This document shows positions 1 to 5,540 of a DNA stretch of 7,210 bases, one piece after another (positions within the stretch are counted from its first letter, which is position 1; the number at the start of each line of letters is the position of its first letter). The translations under genes were made by a program, and so were the position numbers. The DNA lies in contig JASHRB010000546.1 in assembly GCA_030037575.1 (NCBI GenBank), forward strand, positions 1 through 7,210, read 5' to 3'. This DNA comes from Candidatus Sulfotelmatobacter sp. GTDB taxonomy: Bacteria; Acidobacteriota; Terriglobia; Terriglobales; Acidobacteriaceae. The notes under the pieces were generated by a model. It was given only the letters and a program-made list of their open reading frames with translations, was not told the origin of the DNA and ran no database searches.

Positions 1-89
1 GCCAAATGCCGTGGGTGCGGCCCGCGTGGTTCGGCGTTCCACACAAACCAATAGGGGAATCGGCGCGGCAAGCCTTACACTGAAACGTC

Positions 90-566
90 ATGACCAACAC
101 CCTTCCTCATCAAGAACTGCTCCGCGAATTTGAGGACTATGCCAAAACGGCGGCCAGCCCCCGGTCTGTGATGGAGCACATGACCAAGCGTCTGCACGAA
201 AAAATGGCGCGCTACAACTGGGTGGGCTTTTACCTGGTCGATCCCGCGAATTCGGAGGTCCTGCTGGTCGGGCCGTTCGCGGGAAGTTTTACGCCCAACG
301 CGCGCATTCCGCTGAACCAGGGACTTTGCGGCGCAGCCGCGCGAAGCGGACAGACCGTGGTGGTCGATGACGTTTCGAAAGATCCGCGCTATCTGGCAGG
401 CTCGCCATTGGTGAAGTGCGAAATCGTGGTGCCCATTTCGGTGAAGGGCAGACTTGCGGCAGAACTTGATATCGAGAGCTATTTCAGCGCGACCTTCGCA
501 AGCGCGGAACAGGAATTCGTGGAAGCGTGCGCCCGGATCGTGAGAAGTTATCTGCAGAGGTTGTAG
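90..566 (+). CDS. GAF-domain protein, fRMsr-like but lacking the catalytic cysteine
   Basis: The 158-residue product is a single GAF domain. Its order of motifs matches free methionine-(R)-sulfoxide reductase (E. coli MsrC/YebR): NWVGFY at 43-48, LLVGPFAG at 58-65, a RIP...GLCG segment at 72-81, EIVVP at 111-115 and a LDIES segment at 126-130. That family is cytoplasmic and reduces free methionine-R-sulfoxide using cysteines equivalent to E. coli Cys84, Cys94 and Cys118. By my hand alignment only the Cys94 equivalent survives (C80). The Cys84 position is N70, and the IACD motif carrying Cys118 reads LAGS (G104). A different cysteine, C110, sits just before the EIVVP strand. The fold call is firm, but reductase activity is doubtful; it may be a ligand-sensing or structural GAF protein. 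No good Shine-Dalgarno sequence precedes the ATG at 90. The stop lies 115 bp before the next gene on the same strand. Confidence 0.9.
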   Translation: MTNTLPHQELLREFEDYAKTAASPRSVMEHMTKRLHEKMARYNWVGFYLVDPANSEVLLVGPFAGSFTPNARIPLNQGLCGAAARSGQTVVVDDVSKDPRYLAGSPLVKCEIVVPISVKGRLAAELDIESYFSATFASAEQEFVEACARIVRSYLQRL

Positions 567-681
567 AATTTGCTTGGCGCATCTTGCGCTCTGCGAGTCT
601 CGTGATCGGCCTGCCTCTTGCTTGCCGGTAACTGCCGTATCGAGGGCCGGGTTCGGAAGCCGTCATAAGCGAATAAAGCCA

Positions 682-2610
682 GTGAAGAAATCCCCATCTG
701 TCGGCGACGCCGCACTGGGCATGGAAGCCCGGATCACCCGGCGCGATTTTCTCGGTTCGGCTTTGCTGGCCTCGGGCGCGGCCTTGCTGGACGGAATGAC
801 TCCGGCCGAGCTGATCGCTCAAGCGGATGATTTCACCGGCTACGGAGGCGTAGGAGAGTACCGATTTTCAAACGGCAACACCTGGGACGTTCTCACCGCC
901 GGGCATACCATTCGTGACCGGGTTTACGAGCCCTTGCCGAAAGACGTTATCGACACGCACGAGACCTACGATTGCCTGATCGTTGGCGGAGGAATCAGCG
1001 GACTTGCGGCGGGTCTGTTCTTTCAGCGGCAGGCGGGACCGAATAAGAAATGTCTGATTCTGGAGAACCACCCGATTTTCGGCGGCGAGGCCAAGCAAAA
1101 TGAATTTCTGGTCGAGGGCCGGCGGCTGATTGCGCATCAGGGTTCGGCCATTTATCAGATTCAATATCCGCACAGTTTTCTGGCGGGCTTCTACGATTCG
1201 ATCGGATTAAAAACACCCCAGTTGACCTATCAGCAATGGTCCGGTCGCGAGCCCGAGTTCGCGCTTTCGAAAACTCCCTATGAAGCGGTGGGACTGGAGA
1301 CCGGGCGATACGGGTTTTGGTTCGGCGCGAAGTTTGGGCAGAAGCCGGGAATGTGGCTGATCGATCCACTGGGCAAAAATTTGCAGGGCGCTCCGGTTTC
1401 TGAGGCCACCCGGGCGGAATGGCTGCGATGGCTGAAGAACGAGCCCAGGGAGAAAACCAAGTTCCAACGACCGCAGGCGGAAGGCGATGAGATTTCGCGG
1501 TATTTGGATTCGATCAGCCTCGAGCAGCATTACATGGAGCGGTTCGGATTGAGCCGGGAAACGATTCGAACGTTTCTCTCGCCGGTCGAGGGCGGCGGCT
1601 CGGGCTTGGGGCCGGACGCGTTGTCAGCCTATTCGGATTACGCGTTTGAGATGCTGCATCCGCTGCCGCAGGAAGACGGCGGCTCGGACCAGATGTTTCC
1701 CGGGGGGAATGCGACCATCGCGCGATTGATGCTCAAGAGCTTGATTCCGGCCGCGATTGCCGGGGCCGACAGCGTGCAAGATGTTTGCCGCAATCCGGTG
1801 AATTTTGCCGCACTCGATGAACCGGCAAGCGCGGCGAAAGTTCGCTTGTCGGCGACCGTGATTCATGTCGAGCACGATGGCGACGCCAGCAAGGCGGCCA
1901 CCGTCGACACGGTTTACTTGCAGGCGGGCAAGTTATATCGAGTGAAGGCGCGGTCGGTGGTCGTGGCGGGAGGGTGCTGGACGGCCAAACACATCGTGAA
2001 AGATTTGCCGTCAACCCATCGCGATGCCTATGCACAGTTTTATCGCTCTCCCTGCATGATGGCCAACGTCGCCGTGAGAAACTGGCGTTTTCTGTACAAG
2101 ATGGGAATGAGCGGCTGCCGCTGGTTTGAGGGAATGGGGAACTACGTGGAAGTTTGCAAGCTGGCGCGAACCGGAATCGAAGATGCGACCGTCAGCCCGA
2201 ATTCGCCGACGGTTCTGAGCATGAAAGTTTTGTATTCCTACCCGGGATACTCAACCGAAGATCAGGGGCATCGCGGACGGGGTGAGATGATTGGAACCGC
2301 TTTCCGGGACTACGAGAAGGAAATCCGCCAACAGTTCACGGAGATGTTTGCGGGCGCGGGTTTCGATGCGCAGCGCGATATTGCAGGAATTATTTTGAAT
2401 CGGTGGGGGCACGCCTATCTGAGCCCACAGCCGGGATTTTTCTTCGGGATCAATGGACAACCCGCCGCGCGCGAAGTCTTGCGTAGAGCGCCGTTCGGGC
2501 GAATTGCATTTGCCAACACCGATTTAGCCGGGGCCATGGACCATCGCTATTCCATTCTCGAAGCCAAGCGGGCGGTGGAACAGTTGCTCGACCAGGTTCT
2601 CATCGCGTGA
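682..2610 (+). CDS. Tat-exported FAD-dependent oxidoreductase, spermidine dehydrogenase-like
   Basis: With a GTG start at 682 the product is 642 residues, close to the roughly 620 of Pseudomonas SpdH. It opens with a twin-arginine signal (ITRRDFLGSALL, arginines at 20-21, then a hydrophobic stretch), so export through Tat, presumably folded with cofactor, is expected. A Rossmann FAD motif VGGGISG lies at about 101-107, with the ribose-binding acidic residue E128 in LILENH. FGGEAKQNEF follows at about 133-142 and is diagnostic of SpdH-type proteins. The C-terminus (FANTDLAGAMDH, about 610-621) fits the second flavin contact of amine-oxidase-like enzymes. SpdH oxidises spermidine to 1,3-diaminopropane and 4-aminobutyraldehyde; the substrate here is unproven, and I could not identify a haem ligand. 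I chose the GTG because family members carry an LGM...ITRRDFL leader, and LGM here lies upstream of the ATG at 721. ATG 574 would add an implausible tail before the Tat signal. No polyamine genes are nearby. Confidence 0.87.
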   Translation: MKKSPSVGDAALGMEARITRRDFLGSALLASGAALLDGMTPAELIAQADDFTGYGGVGEYRFSNGNTWDVLTAGHTIRDRVYEPLPKDVIDTHETYDCLIVGGGISGLAAGLFFQRQAGPNKKCLILENHPIFGGEAKQNEFLVEGRRLIAHQGSAIYQIQYPHSFLAGFYDSIGLKTPQLTYQQWSGREPEFALSKTPYEAVGLETGRYGFWFGAKFGQKPGMWLIDPLGKNLQGAPVSEATRAEWLRWLKNEPREKTKFQRPQAEGDEISRYLDSISLEQHYMERFGLSRETIRTFLSPVEGGGSGLGPDALSAYSDYAFEMLHPLPQEDGGSDQMFPGGNATIARLMLKSLIPAAIAGADSVQDVCRNPVNFAALDEPASAAKVRLSATVIHVEHDGDASKAATVDTVYLQAGKLYRVKARSVVVAGGCWTAKHIVKDLPSTHRDAYAQFYRSPCMMANVAVRNWRFLYKMGMSGCRWFEGMGNYVEVCKLARTGIEDATVSPNSPTVLSMKVLYSYPGYSTEDQGHRGRGEMIGTAFRDYEKEIRQQFTEMFAGAGFDAQRDIAGIILNRWGHAYLSPQPGFFFGINGQPAAREVLRRAPFGRIAFANTDLAGAMDHRYSILEAKRAVEQLLDQVLIA

Positions 2611-2625
2611 AACCAGGGTCGAGCT

Positions 2626-2643
2626 CAAGCCTGCGACGGCTTG
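2626..2643. repeat. Short inverted repeat between flavoprotein and OsmC genes
   Basis: CAAGCC and GGCTTG form perfect 6-bp arms around a 6-base loop, 15 bp after the flavoprotein stop. No run of T follows, so it does not read as an intrinsic terminator. In a cotranscript it could be a small processing or stabilising hairpin, or it may be chance. Confidence 0.3.
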
Positions 2644-2677
2644 CGCCAGATCCCCGGCGCTGGACGAAGGTTGCGCC

Positions 2678-3148
2678 ATGAAACAGCACAATTACCAAGT
2701 TCGCGTGGAATGGACCGGGAACGATGGCCAGGGAACGAAGGCTTACAACTCCTATCGGCGAGATCACCTCATCCAGGGCGAAGGCAAGCCGGCCATTCCC
2801 GGCTCCAGCGATCCCAACTTTGGCGGCGACCGCGCGCGCTACAACCCGGAAGAGTTGCTGGTCGCCAGTCTCTCTTCCTGTCACATGCTCTGGTATCTTC
2901 ATCTGTGTGCGATAAACCATATTGTGGCCGTCGATTATCGCGACGATGCCTCTGGCATCATGCGCGAAAATGAGGATGGCTCGGGCGAGTTCTTGCGCGT
3001 GTGCTTGAAGCCGGTGGTCAGATTGCGCCCCGGCGCTGATCGCGCCAAGGCGCTCGAACTCCATCACCAGGCCCACCGTCTTTGTTTTATTGCCCGGTCG
3101 GTGAACTTTCCCGTGGAAGTGACCCCGGAGATTCAAGCAGCCGCATGA
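2678..3148 (+). CDS. OsmC/Ohr-family thiol peroxidase
   Basis: The 156-residue protein has the OsmC arrangement: an N-terminal strand region, then NPEELLVASLSSCHMLWYL at about 56-73 with the peroxidatic cysteine C68 at the start of the core helix, and a second cysteine C136 in RLCFIARSVNFPV. Glutamates E58/E59 just before the helix, and arginine R27 or R28, are candidates for the usual active-site Arg-Glu pair. Family members are cytoplasmic dimers that reduce organic or lipid hydroperoxides using dihydrolipoamide or another thiol. This protein belongs to the general OsmC branch with an SSDPNFGGD-type loop (43-51), not clearly to Ohr. A GAAGG ribosome site at 2666-2670, 7 bases before the ATG, supports the start. 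The gene follows the flavoprotein by 67 bp on the same strand, so cotranscription is possible; peroxide protection beside an oxidase that may make H2O2 is a reasonable but unproven link. It converges with the ATPase gene, 65 bp away, with no clear terminator between. Confidence 0.92.
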   Translation: MKQHNYQVRVEWTGNDGQGTKAYNSYRRDHLIQGEGKPAIPGSSDPNFGGDRARYNPEELLVASLSSCHMLWYLHLCAINHIVAVDYRDDASGIMRENEDGSGEFLRVCLKPVVRLRPGADRAKALELHHQAHRLCFIARSVNFPVEVTPEIQAAA

Positions 3149-3213
3149 GCGATCGCGCGATGGCGCCAGCCCGCAGCGAGCCCAATGAAGACAACTCGAG
3201 AATGGTCTTGCGA

Positions 3214-4485
3214 TTATTGTCCGGCGCGCGCGGGCGAGACAATCAGGCGGCCGGGGACTGTCTTGCGCGCCTGGGATTTTTCCTGATCGTAGGCAAGGCC
3301 AAGTCCTTCTTCCGAGTCGGAAGACGCGGCGGCGAGAGCGGCCGCCAATCCCCGGAATGATCGGCTGATCTCCTGGCCTTCCTGCAGCACCACCGGAGAG
3401 CCATTGTCGATTGATGGCGAAACCGCATGGTAGGCGTTGGGAATCTTCCACAAAACTTTGCAGCGCGTGGAAGCGGCAATGTCTTCGTCGGTAAAGCCGG
3501 GAATTTTTTTATGCCGATTCAGGACCAGGCGCAATCGATTGCGGCCGGCGCCTTCTTCGAGAAAAGCATGAATGCGACCTGCGCTCCAGAGCGAAACCAC
3601 ATCGGTTTGCGCGATCATGAGCACGGCGTTGGAAAGATCGGAGAGCAGGCGCGTGGCCGCGTCGAGACGGCTGGAAGCATCAACCACGACATAACGATAG
3701 TGATTCACCAGCAGATCGAAAAGCCGCGCCAGCTCTGCGGGAGTGGGAATTGCCTGGTAAGGCTGCTGCGGCCCGGCGAGCAAATGCAGGCCATCTTTTG
3801 CGTTGGTCATCAGGCCATCGAGCAGGGAAGCGTCCAGGCGATGCAGATTTTCGAGAGCATCGGGGACGCCGAAGCTGGGACGCAGATTGAGATGGAGATG
3901 GGCGTTGCCCACCGGCGCGAAATCCACGAAAACGACATCGCCATGAGCTTGTTGCAAAGCGAGAGCGGTGTTCACCGCGACGGTGGTGGCGCCGGCGCCT
4001 CCCTTGGCGCTGAGAAACGTGAAGACACGCGCCTTGCCGGCGCTTCCCCGAGCGCGCGTGCGGTTTGAGCTGAGACGGGTGAGCGCGTCGAGCAGAGCTT
4101 CCGAACCGGCATCGCGATCAATGTACTCGCAGGCACCCGCCCGCATGGCGCCCACGATCGTGGTCGGTTGCTGCATGCTTCCGTTGGCAAAGATCGCCAG
4201 CTGCAGGGTGTTGGCTTGAATCAACTCGATGGTTTTGACGGCGCGTTCGGAACTTTCCGGGGATATATCAACGATCACCACCTCGACGCGCAAATCCTGA
4301 ATCTGGCGCAGGATCTGATCGGTGGGGCTGGCCGGGAACCCGACGTTGCTGAACACCACGCGGCCCAGACGAGTGGCCTCCAAACGGTTTTGCAGCTGCG
4401 GTAACTGTTCGCGGTCTTCGGTCAGGAGCGCTACGGCGATCCCATGCATGGCGCGGTTCTCGCTGGTTTCTCTGGCTGTTTGCAT
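3214..4485 (-). CDS. CpaE/TadZ-like ATPase with receiver-like N-terminal domain
   Basis: The 423-residue product has two parts. Residues about 14-140 resemble a response-regulator receiver: acidic pair E23/D24, possible phospho-acceptor D73 in VVIVDIS, and a GACEYIDRD segment at 117-125 where the usual lysine is R124. Residues about 152-385 form a MinD/ParA-type P-loop domain with the deviant Walker A motif KGGAGATT (161-168), VVFVDFAPVG (184-193) and a Walker-B-like strand YVVVDASS (265-272). This layout is that of CpaE/TadZ proteins, which localise and assist assembly of Flp/Tad type IVc pili at the inner membrane. The second Walker A lysine is alanine, as in many TadZ proteins, and the usual DxD after the switch strand is DxA (D188, A190). 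A polar tail of about 35 residues follows. No other tad genes are visible. The start is uncertain: ATG 4485 lacks a ribosome site, while ATG 4449 has a weak GAGAA 7 bases upstream and begins just before the first receiver strand. Confidence 0.9.
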   Translation of the reverse strand: MQTARETSENRAMHGIAVALLTEDREQLPQLQNRLEATRLGRVVFSNVGFPASPTDQILRQIQDLRVEVVIVDISPESSERAVKTIELIQANTLQLAIFANGSMQQPTTIVGAMRAGACEYIDRDAGSEALLDALTRLSSNRTRARGSAGKARVFTFLSAKGGAGATTVAVNTALALQQAHGDVVFVDFAPVGNAHLHLNLRPSFGVPDALENLHRLDASLLDGLMTNAKDGLHLLAGPQQPYQAIPTPAELARLFDLLVNHYRYVVVDASSRLDAATRLLSDLSNAVLMIAQTDVVSLWSAGRIHAFLEEGAGRNRLRLVLNRHKKIPGFTDEDIAASTRCKVLWKIPNAYHAVSPSIDNGSPVVLQEGQEISRSFRGLAAALAAASSDSEEGLGLAYDQEKSQARKTVPGRLIVSPARAGQ

Positions 4486-4553
4486 GTTAGATAGGAGAAC
4501 GACTTCCGGCCAAGTGACCTAAGTAACCTTCCGAAGCGAGACTTCTGTACAGC

Positions 4554-4563
4554 TTGCGCAAAC
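4554..4563. promoter_or_regulatory. TTGCGCAAAC element, copy 1
   Basis: The palindromic core TTGCGCAA lies 69 bp upstream of the CpaE-like start codon, inside its predicted leader. The same 10-mer occurs at 5455-5464, and the 8-bp core again at 4814-4821 inside the PilZ coding sequence. It could be a binding site for a shared regulator; this rests on repetition and symmetry only. Confidence 0.3.
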
Positions 4564-4650
4564 ACAGAGGAGCCGCGGGCGGCGAGACTGAACTCCGGGA
4601 GAACAGGCGCGCAATAGAGGGTCCCCAAACATTCCGCACAAGTGGAAAAC

Positions 4651-4678
4651 ATTTTAAGGGAAGCGGCGGATTTTGCAA
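4651..4678 (-). promoter_or_regulatory. Candidate sigma-70-type promoter for the CpaE-like gene
   Basis: Read on the minus strand, TTGCAA (4673-4678, -35) is followed after 16 bases by TAAAAT (4651-4656, -10, five of six matches to consensus). Transcription would begin near 4644. An imperfect palindrome, TTCCGC-ACAA-GTGGAA (4632-4647, one mismatched pair), covers that predicted start site, where a repressor would block it. Confidence 0.45.
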
Positions 4679-4687
4679 AGAGGTGCA

Positions 4688-4714
4688 GGGCAAATTGGGC
4701 AAATTGGGGAAAAA
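4688..4714. repeat. 9-bp tandem repeat upstream of the CpaE-like promoter
   Basis: GGGCAAATT occurs twice without a gap (4688-4696 and 4697-4705), followed by a degenerate third unit GGGGAAAAA (4706-4714). On the minus strand it lies about 10-36 bp upstream of the proposed -35 box, where an activator or A/T-rich UP-type element would act. Confidence 0.5.
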
Positions 4715-4800
4715 CGGCCCATCGGCAGCAGGGGCAATCGATCGCCACCGCCCGCCCCTGGGCGACCGGGATTGTTCTTCGAAGCAAGCATGGCCCGGCG

Positions 4801-5307
4801 TCAGTTGGCGGCGTTGCGCAAGGTAGCGGGCAAGGCCACGGCCGGAGTTCCGCTCTGGTCGGCATTCTCTCTGGCCCCATGCAAGGCCGAGATGCGGCGA
4901 AACTCGGGAGGATCGTCCGCCGTCTCCGGCAGATAATCGTAGCCGTTCAAGCAGACGGCCACGCCGAGTTTGGTTTCGGCGGACTTGGCCTCCGCCGACA
5001 GCTCGTCGGGCGGCGACACCAGGGCCTTGGCTCCGTTCTCCCGGGGGCGAATCACCCGCAGAACCCGGCCTTTGCAGCGGACGCGTATGGCCTCGCCCAA
5101 GGTAATCTCCGAGGGCATTCTCAGGGTGAGTTCGATCTCGCATCCTTCACCGATGCCCATGTCGGTGAAGAGAAAAACGCCGCGAGAACTTACATCCTGG
5201 GTGAAGCCAAGACCTTCGGCCGTGGTGGAAACGTCGCGCAATGAAACCGGGAGATTGAAGGCGAAACGCTGTCCGATGCGACGTTCAAGGGCGGGAGGTG
5301 TGGTCAT
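4801..5307 (-). CDS. PilZ-domain protein, predicted c-di-GMP receptor
   Basis: The 168-residue product carries both PilZ signatures. RIGQR (residues 10-14) gives the RxxxR motif, and DVSSRG (38-43) gives DxSxxG, so binding of cyclic di-GMP is expected. Beta-barrel strands follow (GCEIELTLRMP and IRVRCKGRVLRV), then a tail of roughly 75 residues, poor in motifs and of unknown role, containing KLGVAVCLNGYDYLPE. There is no signal peptide or membrane segment, so it should act in the cytoplasm. The start at 5307 is well supported: GAAGGGA at 5314-5320 (minus strand) sits 6 bases upstream, and a promoter candidate lies at 5350-5378. An in-frame start at 5361 would put 18 basic residues in front and run through that promoter. 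It lies upstream of the CpaE-like gene on the same strand, and c-di-GMP control of surface pili is a natural but unproven link. Confidence 0.9.
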   Translation of the reverse strand: MTTPPALERRIGQRFAFNLPVSLRDVSTTAEGLGFTQDVSSRGVFLFTDMGIGEGCEIELTLRMPSEITLGEAIRVRCKGRVLRVIRPRENGAKALVSPPDELSAEAKSAETKLGVAVCLNGYDYLPETADDPPEFRRISALHGARENADQSGTPAVALPATLRNAAN

Positions 5308-5313
5308 GTCGTG

Positions 5314-5320
5314 TCCCTTC
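5314..5320 (-). promoter_or_regulatory. Ribosome binding site that fixes the PilZ start
   Basis: The minus strand reads GAAGGGA, then 6 bases, then ATG at 5307. It is one of the best Shine-Dalgarno matches in the window and favours this ATG over the longer in-frame start. Confidence 0.75.
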
Positions 5321-5349
5321 AAAAATCGCCGGCGAGGAAACCGCATCCA

Positions 5350-5378
5350 ACTGTAGCTCAATCCCGCCGTGGTGAAAA
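5350..5378 (-). promoter_or_regulatory. Candidate promoter for the PilZ gene
   Basis: On the minus strand TTTTCA (5373-5378) and TACAGT (5350-5355) are separated by 17 bases, each matching four of six consensus positions. Transcription would start near 5343, giving a leader of about 36 bases that includes the ribosome site. Confidence 0.35.
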
Positions 5379-5454
5379 GGCAAAAGTTGCGGGAAAGCTC
5401 TGGCAGCGCCGGGTTGGAGGAAACGCGAGCGGACGGCCAAACCCGCGCCGCCGG

Positions 5455-5464
5455 TTGCGCAAAC
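5455..5464. promoter_or_regulatory. TTGCGCAAAC element, copy 2
   Basis: This is identical over 10 bp to the copy at 4554-4563. It lies in the divergent region, 148 bp upstream of the PilZ start and 77 bp upstream of the preferred exporter start, so one regulator could in principle touch all three genes. Confidence 0.3.
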
Positions 5465-5489
5465 CTCTCCGCCCGTGTATTGGAAAAAC

Positions 5490-5507
5490 AATCACGTTAT
5501 AGTGATT
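5490..5507 (+). promoter_or_regulatory. Inverted repeat over a -10-like box upstream of the MFS exporter
   Basis: AATCAC (5490-5495) and GTGATT (5502-5507) are perfect 6-bp arms around a 6-base spacer. The right half overlaps TATAGT (5498-5503), a good -10 hexamer, although no convincing -35 box lies at the right distance. Site length and symmetry fit a MarR- or TetR-type repressor operator. If transcription starts near 5510, the exporter must begin at GTG 5541 and not at the upstream GTG codons 5475 or 5502. Confidence 0.4.
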
Positions 5508-5540
5508 CAGGCGGCCCTTTCGAGTCATCAAAACAAGATC

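Larger units (their letters stand above)
4486..4800. other. 315-bp intergenic region between PilZ and CpaE-like genes
   Basis: No reading frame here resembles a known protein; the open frames on both strands look like GC-driven shadows. The region does hold a leftward promoter candidate at 4651-4678, a 9-bp tandem repeat at 4688-4714 and one copy of the TTGCGCAAAC element at 4554-4563. It also holds a GC-rich foldable stretch at about 4741-4770 just after the PilZ stop (CGCCC and GGGCG arms, no T tract). If the promoter is real, the ATPase mRNA has a leader of about 160 bases and need not be cotranscribed with the PilZ gene. Confidence 0.6.

Noticed and set aside
1..89. Possible 3' end of an upstream gene (frames stopping at 52-54 or 84-86)
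   Set aside because: Too short to show a family or coding bias, and neither reading is favoured.
3149..3213. Possible bidirectional terminator between the converging OsmC and CpaE-like genes
   Set aside because: Only a 10-bp palindrome (3152-3161) with no adequate loop and no flanking T tract; not a convincing terminator.
2600..3451. Long 283-residue open frame antisense to the OsmC gene
   Set aside because: The composition is arginine- and glycine-rich with no family resemblance, and the sense strand encodes a clear OsmC protein; long antisense frames are expected at this GC content.
3427..4068. 213-residue rightward frame antisense to the CpaE-like gene
   Set aside because: The opposite strand carries unambiguous P-loop and receiver motifs; this frame has none.
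4741..4770. GC-rich hairpin after the PilZ stop as an intrinsic terminator
   Set aside because: The arms can pair, but the loop is only 2 bases and no T tract follows on the minus strand.
4431..5143. Open frames on both strands filling the PilZ-CpaE gap
   Set aside because: They run into the flanking real genes out of frame, have no ribosome sites, and show no recognisable protein pattern.
5456..5484. TTGCGC and TATTGG as a promoter for a GTG 5475 or 5502 start
   Set aside because: The hexamers match consensus weakly, and the resulting transcript would start downstream of GTG 5475; the -10 box at 5498 is better.
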